Below, piece by piece: positions 1-7,499 of a DNA stretch of 14,709 nt. The position numbers were made by a program, and so were the translations under genes. The DNA is taken from the NCBI GenBank assembly GCA_947475795.1, contig CANJOX010000034.1:1-14709 (forward strand), in the 5' to 3' direction. The first letter of the stretch is position 1; the number at the start of each line of letters is the position of its first letter. The notes below the pieces were generated by a model, which saw only the letters and a list, made by a program, of their open reading frames with translations, had not been told where the DNA came from and did not search any database. Source of the DNA: Gemmatimonadota bacterium (GTDB taxonomy: Bacteria > Gemmatimonadota > Gemmatimonadetes > Gemmatimonadales > Gemmatimonadaceae).

Positions 1-1
1 A

Positions 2-37
2 AACGGTCGCACCAGGCAAAAAGCCCGTGCGACCGTT
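2..37 (-). terminator. Candidate terminator hairpin downstream of topA
   Basis: An 11-bp perfect inverted repeat, aacggtcgcac (2-12) and gtgcgaccgtt (27-37), encloses a 14-nt loop that contains a smaller nested GGC/GCC pairing around five A/T. It begins 25 nt past the topA stop codon, in the right place to end the topA transcript. On the minus strand the arm is followed by a single visible T before the window ends, so a U-tract cannot be judged. The near symmetry means it could also serve a convergent gene beyond the left edge. Confidence 0.6.
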
Positions 38-62
38 CCACGATCCAACTTAACGCGAACCG

Positions 63-2663
63 TCAGGCCACTTCGGCCACCAACTCGGCTTCGTCCGGGC
101 TCGGCACATCCCACTCGTTCGCGCACTTGAGGCACTTCCGGAACGCGCCGCGGGTCTTGTTGCTCTTGGCCTCGGCCCCGACGTACCCGCACTCCGGGCA
201 CGTGTCCGCCACCGGCTTGTCCCAGACCACGAAATCGCAGTTCGGGTAGTTCTCGCAGCCGTAGAACGCCTTGCCCCGCTTCTTGCTGCGACGCTCCGCG
301 ATCTCGCCGCCGTCCTTGGGGCACTGCACCCCGGTGGGCATCGAGCGCGTGCCGCGACACTTGGGGAACTTGGAGCACCCCAGGAAATCGCCAGACCGAC
401 CGTGGCGCACCACCATCGCTTCGCCACACTCCTGGCACATGTACTTCGTGAGCTCGGCCGGCTTCTTCTCACCCTTGATCGGGCGCGTGTACTTGCACGC
501 CTTCGGGTGATTCTCACAGGCCACGAAGGGACCGAAAAAGCCGCCCTTGGCGACGAGCTTGCCGCCGCAGTCGGGGCACTTCTCGGTGGCGAGCGCAGAC
601 AAATCGTAGGCTTCGCCGATCAGGGCGTCCAGATCGTTGTCGTTGAGCGTGGCCTGAAACGGCGTCCAGAAGTCGGTGAGGGCACGGACCCAGCTCAGTT
701 CGCCGTCGGCGATCTTGTCGAGTTCCCCTTCCATCTGCGCCGTGAACTGCACGTTGAAGATGTCGGGGAATTTCTTGACCATCACCTTCTCGACCGTCTC
801 CCCAAGCGGCGTGGGGAAGAAGCGGCGCTGCTCGAGCGACACGTAGCGCCGTTCAGCCAGCACTGAAATGATCGAGGCATACGTGGACGGGCGGCCGATG
901 CCCAGACGCTCGAGCTCCTTGACCAGCGACGCCTCGGAGAAACGCGGCGGTGGCGCCGTGAAGTGCTGCGTGGGTGTGATAGCCTTGACGGGCACCGACT
1001 CGGCGAGCTCGAGGAACGGCAGCGCCTGCTCGTCCTCCAGCGCCTTGGCGTCACCCTCTTCGCGCGCTTCGCGATACAGCGTGAGGAATCCGTCGAACTT
1101 GATGACGGAGCCGGTGGCGCGGAACAGGTAGGCGCGGCTGTTGGCCGGGATGTCGAAATCCACCGTGGTGGTATCGAACACGGCGGGCGCCATCTGTGAG
1201 GCCATGAACCGCTTCCAGATCAGCTCATACAGCTTGAACTGATCCGCGGTGAGCTTCTTCGCGAGGCGATCGTCCGGGCGGCGGGTGGGATCGGTGGGAC
1301 GCACGCCTTCGTGCGCGTCCTGCGCGTTCGCCTTACCGCTGGGGTACAGCTGCATCCCGGCGGCCAGATACGCGTCGCCATATTCCTGCGTGAGCCAGTC
1401 ACGCGCGGCACCGGCGGCGGTCTCCGAGACGCGCGAGGAATCGGTTCGCATGTACGTGATGAGACCGACGGGACCTTCGTCGCCGCCCACGTCGATGCCT
1501 TCGTAGAGGTCCTGCGCGAGCCGCATCGTACGCTTGGAGCCGAAGCCCAGCTTCTTCGCCGCTTCCTGCTGCAGCGTGGACGTGGTGAACGGCGCGGCTG
1601 GGTTTTTCCGCTTCTCGCGCCGCTTGACCTCGGTGACGGTGAACTGCGTGCGGCCCTTGAGGTCGGCGAGAATGCGCTCGGCCTGCTCGGCGGTGCTGAT
1701 CTCCGGCTTGTTGCCGTCGATCTGGTGCAGCTTGGCCGAGAAGGGTTGCGTGCCCTTCTGGAGGTCGGCGGCGATGCTCCAGTACTCGACGGGCGTGAAC
1801 GCACGGATCTCTCGCTCACGCTCCACGATGATGCGCAGGGCCACCGTCTGGACGCGTCCGGCGGAGAGTCCCTTCTTGACCGTCTTCCACAGGACCGGGC
1901 TGGCCTTGTAGCCGACGAGACGATCGAGGACGCGGCGTGCCTGCTGGGCATCGACCTTTTTATTGTCGATGTCCATCGGGTTCGCCATGGACTGCTGGAC
2001 CTTGTCCTTGGTGATCTCGTGGAACATGACCCGCCGGATCGGGGCGGTGACGGCGTACCGGGGCGGCTGCGTGAAGTACTGCTCGACGTGCCAGCCGATC
2101 GCCTCACCTTCGCGGTCAGGGTCGGTGGCGATGAAGATTTCGCGGGCGCCCTTCGCGATCTTTTTCAGATCGGTGAGGATGTCTTCCTTACCCTCGATGG
2201 TCACGTAGTCGGGCGCGAAGCCGTGCTCAATGTCGATGCCGAGCTTTTTCGCCGGCAGATCGCGCACGTGCCCGACGGTGGCGCGCACGGTGTAGCCGCG
2301 GCCGAGGTACTTGCCGATGGTCTTGGCCTTGGCCGGCGACTCGACGATCACGAGCGCGGTGCCACCGGCCGGCGCGGGTTCGTCGTCACCGGCGACGTCG
2401 GCCACGCGCGTGCGGGCCCGCGCCTTGGTCCCGGCGGCCTTCTTCGCCGCCGCGGTGGCCGATGTTTTCGCGACGGCCTTTTTCGCGACCTTTTTGGTCG
2501 CGGATTTTGCCGCCGGTTTCGGGACCGCCAACTTCGACGCCGTCGCGTCAGCCGGTTTCGCGGCCTTCGTGACAGCCTTCTTGACAGCCTTTTTTACGGC
2601 CTTTTTGACCGCTTTCTTCGCCACGCCGGAACCCGCCGCGGTCGTGCCCTTCTTGATTGGCAT
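63..2663 (-). CDS. topA: DNA topoisomerase I (type IA) with Lys/Ala-rich N-terminal tail
   Basis: TopA cleaves one strand of negatively supercoiled DNA and passes the other through the break, relaxing the chromosome. The 866-residue product is of normal length for the family. A TOPRIM domain starts near residue 103, with catalytic Glu108 in VESPAKAKTIGKYL and the metal motif DPDREGE (Asp181, Asp183, Glu185). The active-site tyrosine is Tyr404 in LITYMRTDSS. The C-terminus (about 696-847) carries four Cys-pair modules typical of TopA zinc ribbons: CPDC, CQEC, CPKD and CPEC; the third has Asp in place of the second Cys. The first 100 residues are an unusual basic tail with KKAV repeated four times (residues 16-31). 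I chose the ATG at 2663 because it lies 4 nt after the smg stop; the longer reading frame would run through smg. GTG codons inside the tail are less likely starts. It is the last gene of the aroC-aroK-smg-topA set and probably depends on read-through from upstream. Confidence 0.97.
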   Translation of the reverse strand: MPIKKGTTAAGSGVAKKAVKKAVKKAVKKAVTKAAKPADATASKLAVPKPAAKSATKKVAKKAVAKTSATAAAKKAAGTKARARTRVADVAGDDEPAPAGGTALVIVESPAKAKTIGKYLGRGYTVRATVGHVRDLPAKKLGIDIEHGFAPDYVTIEGKEDILTDLKKIAKGAREIFIATDPDREGEAIGWHVEQYFTQPPRYAVTAPIRRVMFHEITKDKVQQSMANPMDIDNKKVDAQQARRVLDRLVGYKASPVLWKTVKKGLSAGRVQTVALRIIVEREREIRAFTPVEYWSIAADLQKGTQPFSAKLHQIDGNKPEISTAEQAERILADLKGRTQFTVTEVKRREKRKNPAAPFTTSTLQQEAAKKLGFGSKRTMRLAQDLYEGIDVGGDEGPVGLITYMRTDSSRVSETAAGAARDWLTQEYGDAYLAAGMQLYPSGKANAQDAHEGVRPTDPTRRPDDRLAKKLTADQFKLYELIWKRFMASQMAPAVFDTTTVDFDIPANSRAYLFRATGSVIKFDGFLTLYREAREEGDAKALEDEQALPFLELAESVPVKAITPTQHFTAPPPRFSEASLVKELERLGIGRPSTYASIISVLAERRYVSLEQRRFFPTPLGETVEKVMVKKFPDIFNVQFTAQMEGELDKIADGELSWVRALTDFWTPFQATLNDNDLDALIGEAYDLSALATEKCPDCGGKLVAKGGFFGPFVACENHPKACKYTRPIKGEKKPAELTKYMCQECGEAMVVRHGRSGDFLGCSKFPKCRGTRSMPTGVQCPKDGGEIAERRSKKRGKAFYGCENYPNCDFVVWDKPVADTCPECGYVGAEAKSNKTRGAFRKCLKCANEWDVPSPDEAELVAEVA

Positions 2664-2667
2664 CAGA

Positions 2668-3096
2668 TCAGTGTACCCGGGAACGCTCGCCATCCATCGC
2701 GCCATCATCGAACCCGACATCCTCCGCGATCCCGCGGATATCTGCCAGACTGATGCGACCGTCGACATGGACCAGCGCGCGCTCCACCAACTGCTCAAAG
2801 TCGTTGAGATTCACCGCTCCGGAGCCACCCAACTGCACCAGGTAGCCCCAGGCCTCGGCGGAGAACCGTCCGCGCTCATGCGGCCCCTGAACGCGGAGCG
2901 GTGCCTGGCGCGCCATCAGAACACCGCCCATCCCGCGGGGCGATGCAGTATCGCGAAAAAGTAGAGACAGGATCTCACCAATCTGTCGCCGGTCATACCC
3001 CTGCGACGACAGGTACGCCTCGACCTCCACGACATCCGTGTCGGCGGCGAACCGTTCGCGCAATTCATCGATGACAGGGATCCATCGATCATCCAT
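2668..3096 (-). CDS. smg: Smg/DUF494 family protein
   Basis: The 142-residue protein resembles the Smg (DUF494) family. The N-terminal half has the pattern of a short helical module (VVEVEAYLSSQGYDRRQIGEI). The C-terminal half carries the family's better conserved part, RFSAEAWGYLVQLGGSGAVN followed by ERALVHVDGRISLADIRGI, matching the RLxxExxGFLxxLExxxVLN and ISLxDLKW pattern I recall from E. coli Smg. The biochemical function of the family is not established. Its position directly before topA supports the call, because smg and topA are neighbours in many proteobacteria. It starts at an ATG 3 nt after the aroK stop and ends 4 nt before topA, so it is almost certainly co-transcribed with both. 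It is slightly shorter than E. coli Smg (about 157 residues). No signal peptide or membrane segment is seen. Confidence 0.8.
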   Translation of the reverse strand: MDDRWIPVIDELRERFAADTDVVEVEAYLSSQGYDRRQIGEILSLLFRDTASPRGMGGVLMARQAPLRVQGPHERGRFSAEAWGYLVQLGGSGAVNLNDFEQLVERALVHVDGRISLADIRGIAEDVGFDDGAMDGERSRVH

Positions 3097-3099
3097 CGC

Positions 3100-3651
3100 C
3101 TAACCTATCCCCAGAGTCCCGTCGTGGGCAAGCGCCACCAAGGAATCTATAAGTCGTTGTGAATCAATGCCTTCCACGTTTACCACCGCGTCGGCCTGGG
3201 CGTAGAGTCCGGATCGGCGTTCCCAGAGCGCCTGCATCGCCACGGCCGGGTCCGCCTGCGCCAGCAACGGGCGGACCACCCGGGAGCGGGACAGCCGGCG
3301 TATAGCCTCAGCGGGGGAAATCTGCAGGTGAATGATACGCCCCGGCGGCCGGAACAGGGCCATGATCTCCGGATTCGTCACCCACCCGCCCCCCGGTGCC
3401 AACACCATGGGGGGCGCCGCCGCCAACTCACGGGTCAGGTCGCACTCCAGTTTCCGGAATTCAGATTCACCGCGTTCGGCGAACAGGCGCGCCACGGATA
3501 TCCCCTCGCGCTTCTCGATCTCCGCATCGAAATCGAGGAATGGGCGCGAGAGACGTTTGGCCACGGCACGCCCCACGGTGGACTTGCCCGACCCGGGCAG
3601 CCCGACCAGCACGAGGTGGCCATCAATCTGCCAACCCATTGGCTCGCTCAC
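3100..3651 (-). CDS. aroK: Shikimate kinase
   Basis: It phosphorylates shikimate at the 3-hydroxyl with ATP, the fifth step of the cytoplasmic shikimate pathway. The 183-residue protein has the P-loop GLPGSGKST (17-25), the shikimate-binding DFD after FL (Asp40, Asp42), Arg66 in SEFRKLE, the GGG of APGGGWV (87-89) and the lid segment RVVRPLL with Arg127. This is the normal set and length for an AroK/AroL-type enzyme. The start chosen is a GTG at 3651 that overlaps the aroC stop in a GTGA (4 bp), implying translational coupling. An ATG at 3639 would remove four residues and is a real alternative; neither has a strong Shine-Dalgarno sequence. Classical pilMNOPQ clusters are followed by aroK-aroB; here aroC stands before aroK and no aroB is in the window. 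Confidence 0.96.
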   Translation of the reverse strand: MSEPMGWQIDGHLVLVGLPGSGKSTVGRAVAKRLSRPFLDFDAEIEKREGISVARLFAERGESEFRKLECDLTRELAAAPPMVLAPGGGWVTNPEIMALFRPPGRIIHLQISPAEAIRRLSRSRVVRPLLAQADPAVAMQALWERRSGLYAQADAVVNVEGIDSQRLIDSLVALAHDGTLGIG

Positions 3652-4838
3652 CCGACGCGCTCATCCAGACGGGCGAGATATCCCTCGAGATTGCGCCGGA
3701 CTTCCGCCATCGAGTCGCCACCGCACTTCTCCAACAGGGCATCGGCCACGACAAAGGCCGCCATGGCTTCGGCGATCACACCCATCGCCGGCACGGCGGT
3801 GACATCGCTGCGCTCCGCGACCGCCACGGCGTGCTCTCCGGTGGCGGTGTCCACCGTCCCCAGAGGGCGCATCAGCGTGGAAATCGGCTTCATGGCCACG
3901 CGAATCACCAGCGGCTCGCCCGTCGTCATCCCCCCCTCGGTGCCACCTGCCCGGTTGGAGCGCCGACGCACGTGACCGGTCCGGGTACTGCCGGGAGCAG
4001 CCTCGATTTCGTCGTGCACCTCAGCGCCCGTTCGACGGGCCGTTTCGAAACCGAGCCCGATCTCGACCCCTTTCACGGCCGGAATGGAGAGCATCGCCTG
4101 GCCGAGCCGCCCGTCGAGTCGCCGGTCCCAGGAGACGTGCGAACCGAGTCCCACGGGCAGGCCGGTGACCACGACTTCACAGATGCCGCCCAGCGTGTTG
4201 CCCTCTTTCTTGGCGGCATCGATCCGCGCGATCATGGCGGCTTCAGCGTCCGCATCGAGGGTGCGCAGCGGTGAGGCGTCGGCCGCCGCGTTAAGGTCGT
4301 CCGGCAGAGCGGCAGGGCGGGCCGCATCGACCCCGCCCAGGTGCACGAGGTGCGAACCGACCCGAATCCCCAACTCGCGCAGCAGGACGCGGCACACCGC
4401 CCCGGCGGCCACGCGCGCGGTCGTCTCGCGGGCGGAGGCACGCTCGAGAATGTCGCGCGCGTCGCTCCGGTCGTATTTGAGCAGACCGGTGAGGTCCGCG
4501 TGCCCCGGCCGGACGCGCGTCACGTGGCGCTTCCGCGGCCCGTCGGCGTCTCCGTCGCGCGGTGCCGGATCCATGATCTCGAGCCAGTTCTTCCAGTCGC
4601 TGTTCCGGATGAGCATCGCCACCGGCGACCCCAGTGTCTCACCGGCGCGCACTCCGGAGAGCCACTCGATGTGATCGGTCTCGATCTGCATGCGGCGTCC
4701 ACGCCCGTACCCCTGCTGCCGGCGGGCCAGATCGGTATCGACATCGGCGGCGAGCAGCGGCACCCCGGCCGGCATCCCCTCGAGAATCGAGACGAGCGCC
4801 GGTCCGTGCGATTCGCCGGCCGTAGTGAAGCGGAGCAT
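3648..4838 (-). CDS. aroC: Chorismate synthase
   Basis: It converts 5-enolpyruvylshikimate-3-phosphate to chorismate using reduced FMN, the last shared step of aromatic amino acid and folate precursor synthesis. The 396-residue product begins MLRFTTAGESHG, the canonical opening of the family. It has RRQQGYGRGRRMQIE (39-53), SARETTARVAAGAV (135-148) and RSNRAGGTEGGMTTGEP (293-309), which match the three family signatures. The open frame continues 66 codons upstream to 5036, but that part is low-complexity, runs through the hairpin downstream of the lipoprotein gene and is not family-like, so the ATG at 4838 is preferred. No good Shine-Dalgarno sequence precedes it; an 11-bp tandem repeat lies just upstream. 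The 3' end overlaps aroK by 4 bp. The gene probably opens its own transcription unit, because a strong hairpin separates it from the pil cluster. Confidence 0.97.
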   Translation of the reverse strand: MLRFTTAGESHGPALVSILEGMPAGVPLLAADVDTDLARRQQGYGRGRRMQIETDHIEWLSGVRAGETLGSPVAMLIRNSDWKNWLEIMDPAPRDGDADGPRKRHVTRVRPGHADLTGLLKYDRSDARDILERASARETTARVAAGAVCRVLLRELGIRVGSHLVHLGGVDAARPAALPDDLNAAADASPLRTLDADAEAAMIARIDAAKKEGNTLGGICEVVVTGLPVGLGSHVSWDRRLDGRLGQAMLSIPAVKGVEIGLGFETARRTGAEVHDEIEAAPGSTRTGHVRRRSNRAGGTEGGMTTGEPLVIRVAMKPISTLMRPLGTVDTATGEHAVAVAERSDVTAVPAMGVIAEAMAAFVVADALLEKCGGDSMAEVRRNLEGYLARLDERVG

Positions 4839-4998
4839 GGGAGACAGGGCTGGCGACGGGAGATCGACGGGAGATCCGCCAAACGTGTTGGAACGTAGGC
4901 TGTGGCAACGTATGGTGGCGCGCAGCGCGAGGGGAGCGGCGCACGGCAACGCCGCTGCCTCGGCAGCGGGCTCGAGCCGGCGCGGAGCCGGAAACGCC
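4839..4998 (-). promoter_or_regulatory. Upstream region of aroC, probably holding its promoter
   Basis: This non-coding stretch lies between the hairpin after the lipoprotein gene and the aroC start. I see no convincing -35/-10 pair: there is a TTGCCA on the minus strand, but nothing like TATAAT at the right distance. It contains an 11-bp tandem direct repeat (4855-4876), a compact palindrome with arms ccgctgcc/ggcagcgg (4952-4969) and the 10-bp palindrome ggctcgagcc (4969-4978). These could be operator-like sites or chance in GC-rich DNA. Confidence 0.35.
4855..4876 (-). repeat. 11-bp perfect tandem duplication upstream of aroC
   Basis: The unit gacgggagatc (plus strand) occurs twice without a gap at 4855-4865 and 4866-4876, ending 17 bp upstream of the aroC start codon. 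The unit length is close to one helical turn, as expected for paired protein contacts on one DNA face, but a recent slippage duplication is equally possible. Confidence 0.7.
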
Positions 4999-5032
4999 GC
5001 ACGGCCCCGGAGCGATTGCTCCGGGGCCGTGC
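4999..5032 (-). terminator. Strong hairpin ending the pil-lipoprotein unit
   Basis: The arms gcacggccccggagc (4999-5013) and gctccggggccgtgc (5018-5032) form a 15-bp perfect stem with a 4-nt loop, beginning 30 nt past the stop codon of the lipoprotein gene. Reading on the minus strand, the stem is followed by gcggcgtttccgg. There is only a TTT and no proper U-tract, so it may be a weak intrinsic terminator, a 3'-end stabiliser or part of a factor-dependent site. Confidence 0.6.
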
Positions 5033-5062
5033 ACACCGCGCGTTGGGCAGACAGGCCGTGCC

Positions 5063-7477
5063 TTACTGGCAGGTCGTCGTGAAGCTGTCGGGGAGCGCCA
5101 CCACGGTCACGCCGCGGATGGTGGCTCCGACCAGCACGAGCTGGCCATTGGGACGAACCGTGGCCCGGACTGGTCCGATGATGGGATCCCGAATCGGCAC
5201 CGACGCGATCTTGCGGTAGCAGTACGTGTCGAACACGTCGATGACCGGCTCACTGGAGGCGACGAAAGCAAGTCGCGTCCGGAGCGGGGTGGAATTCACG
5301 CCGGTGTTGAGCGGGTGCAGATCGAGCCCACCCACGCCGGGGCGCGACTGCAGGATCCCCTGCAGACGGAGGGTGCGGTCGAACAGGTACGTGGAATCGC
5401 CCTTCACCGCGTTGAGTTCGCCGTCGAAGTTGATGCCGACGCCCTGCACGCGGGAGAAGGTGTTCGCCACGAAGTCCGTCACGTCGAGCGGCCGCGAGAT
5501 TCCGCGGTCCACGACCGGCGTGGGCGGGGTGATGTCGAAGCCCGCCGTGGCGTCGTAGCTCAGCGCCCGGCTGCCCAGCACAGGCCCGCCCTCGCCGAAC
5601 ACGGCGCGGCGGAAGTTGCCCGATCCACGGACGTAGGTGGTATCGCGGAACGCCAACTTGTCGAGGCGGACGACCACCGAGTAGGGGAACGTCCCGCCGC
5701 TGCCATTCGACACGTTTTGCTTGTACGGCACCAAAATGGAATCACTGCCGACGCCCGCCGCCGCGAACCGCTGCACCTCGAGGGTGTCGGAGCGCCCCTC
5801 ACTCTGCCCGATGGCCTGCTCGAAGAAGAAGTGCGACGTGCGCTGCGACAGATTCTCCCAGCGGATCGTCCCCTGATTCGGGAACGGCGTGCTCTGCCCG
5901 GGCGTGGGCGTGGTCGAGTACACGGCGATCACGTCCTCGCAGGGCGAGGCCGGGGCGGTCCCACCGCTGCAGGTGGCCGCGATGTACTGCGGACGGTCGC
6001 TGAAGTCGTACACGGTGCGCTGCGTGATCAGCGCATCGGAGGTCTGCGAACGCACCGTCGTGATGCTGTACGCCACGATGTTGGGCAAGGCGTACCGGAA
6101 CACTTCGCGGCCGCTGGTGCCGCTCCGCAGGTCCACGTAGCTGATGTTGGTCCCCCCGGAGTTCGCGACCAGGAGTGTATCGCCCATGACGCCGTCGCGG
6201 GTGCGCGGCCACGGTGCGATGCCCCACGGGCGGGAGCCCACGGCGATCGGCGCGCGGAAGGTGGAGTCGGCGAGGTTATAGACCTCGAGCCAGTTCCGCT
6301 CGATGTTCGACAGATAGATCCGATCGGTGCGCGGGAAGTAGAAGGCATCGGCCACCTGTCCACCGCTGGGCAGCGGGCTGGTGTACCCAGCCACCACGGC
6401 CACGGTGTCGAGGCGCAGCGCCCCCGACGTGAAGCGAGCCACGTCACGACGGCCGTTTGCATTCCGGGCAAATCCCGTCACGGTCACCGTGGTCGGGAAC
6501 ACGGTCACCGGGACCCGCGTGCGGAAGGTGCGCACGAGCGTCGAGAATCCGCCGGTCGAGGTGACGGAGTCGGTGGCGATGAGCTGACCGGTGAGAGCGC
6601 GCACTTCATACCCCAGCACCGCAATGCCGACGGGGTCGGTGGCCTCGACGAACACCGTGTCGGTGACCTCGAGCCGCGCCGCAACACCGGTGCGCACCAC
6701 CGGCACGGTGGTCGCGTTCGCCGGACTTTGCACCGCATACTGCACGGCCGTGCCCAGCACACGCTGGTTGAGCGAGTCGGTCACAAACGGCGTGACCGTG
6801 ATGAGCTGCCCCTTGACCGTATCCGGCACCACCAGCGTGTCGAGGACGGCGATGGAATCGCGCAGGGGGTTGCCGAACGAGACGGAATCCTGTCGCACGT
6901 AGGCACCGGACAGCTGGTACCCGAGCGTGCGCACCTTATACCGGGCCTTGCCGGACAGCGAAATCACCAACGACTTGCCGGAGACCACCGGCGATCCGGT
7001 GACTGGGCTGGTGACGATCGCCTGCGGCGGCTCGAGATTGCCGACCGTGAGCGCCAGGCGCGACGTATCGGACAGATTGCCGGCGCCATCGATGGCGACC
7101 GCACGGGCATTGACGGTGGACCCGATCGGCGCGTTGCTGGGCACGCGGATGTTGACGTTCACCGTCAGCGACGTCACCGCGCTGGTCATCACGGTGTCGT
7201 ACGTGGCGCTGACACCACCGGCGAGCAGCACGCGGACGCGCTTGAGGCCGATGTTGTCGGTGGCGGTGACGGTCATGGACAGCAGCGTGTCCGCCACCGC
7301 GTTGCCCTTCGCCACCTGCACGCGCGGCACGATCGTATCCTTGAACGGCGGGTCGATCACTTCGTCACCGCTGCACGCGCCAAGGGCGACGAGTGCGACC
7401 AGGGCCGCGAGCGCGACCGGTCGGGCGGGGCGAGGTGCGGGCCGCACCGGAGTGCGGCCGGGGATGAATTCGGACAT
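5063..7477 (-). CDS. Predicted lipoprotein with Ig-like repeats and propeller-like region
   Basis: I do not recognise a named family; function unknown. The 804-residue protein has an N-terminal hydrophobic segment (about 20-32) ending in a lipobox LGAC with Cys35, so it should be lipidated and anchored in the envelope. About residues 48-146, 150-250 and 257-355 are three Ig-like beta-sandwich repeats, recognisable by ATDNIGLKRVRV and AVAIDGAGN in the first and EATDPVGIAVLGYEV in the third. From about 372, motifs such as DRIYLSNIERNWLEVYNL, VGSRPWGIAPWP and DTLLVANSGGTNISYVDL resemble YVTN-type beta-propeller blades; the last such segment is LAFVASSEPVIDVFDTY near 736. Cys503/Cys513 and Cys753/Cys803 could form disulfides. 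The ATG at 7477 is chosen because it gives a proper signal sequence and lies 22 nt after the pilQ stop; GAGGA stands about 11 nt before it. The longer frame to 7528 would overlap pilQ. Its place immediately after pilQ, ahead of a terminator-like hairpin, suggests co-transcription with the pilus genes and a surface or outer-membrane role. Confidence 0.85.
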   Translation of the reverse strand: MSEFIPGRTPVRPAPRPARPVALAALVALVALGACSGDEVIDPPFKDTIVPRVQVAKGNAVADTLLSMTVTATDNIGLKRVRVLLAGGVSATYDTVMTSAVTSLTVNVNIRVPSNAPIGSTVNARAVAIDGAGNLSDTSRLALTVGNLEPPQAIVTSPVTGSPVVSGKSLVISLSGKARYKVRTLGYQLSGAYVRQDSVSFGNPLRDSIAVLDTLVVPDTVKGQLITVTPFVTDSLNQRVLGTAVQYAVQSPANATTVPVVRTGVAARLEVTDTVFVEATDPVGIAVLGYEVRALTGQLIATDSVTSTGGFSTLVRTFRTRVPVTVFPTTVTVTGFARNANGRRDVARFTSGALRLDTVAVVAGYTSPLPSGGQVADAFYFPRTDRIYLSNIERNWLEVYNLADSTFRAPIAVGSRPWGIAPWPRTRDGVMGDTLLVANSGGTNISYVDLRSGTSGREVFRYALPNIVAYSITTVRSQTSDALITQRTVYDFSDRPQYIAATCSGGTAPASPCEDVIAVYSTTPTPGQSTPFPNQGTIRWENLSQRTSHFFFEQAIGQSEGRSDTLEVQRFAAAGVGSDSILVPYKQNVSNGSGGTFPYSVVVRLDKLAFRDTTYVRGSGNFRRAVFGEGGPVLGSRALSYDATAGFDITPPTPVVDRGISRPLDVTDFVANTFSRVQGVGINFDGELNAVKGDSTYLFDRTLRLQGILQSRPGVGGLDLHPLNTGVNSTPLRTRLAFVASSEPVIDVFDTYCYRKIASVPIRDPIIGPVRATVRPNGQLVLVGATIRGVTVVALPDSFTTTCQ

Positions 7478-7499
7478 GGGTATCTGAGTCCTCGTCGCG

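Noticed and set aside
1311..2753. Long plus-strand open frame opposite topA (480 codons), and similar ones at 5315-7546, 7536-9593, 10180-11517 and 11646-12563.
   Set aside because: They lie antisense to well-recognised genes, are rich in Arg, Gly, His and Ala from GC-rich complement codons, and contain no known motifs. They are shadow frames.
2664..2798. 45-codon N-terminal extension of TopA overlapping smg.
   Set aside because: The sequence is antisense-like in composition, is the alternate frame of smg, and the ATG at 2663 sits at the usual spacing after the smg stop.
4839..5036. 66-codon N-terminal extension of AroC.
   Set aside because: It runs through the terminator-like hairpin, is low in complexity and precedes the canonical MLRFTTAGESHG opening.
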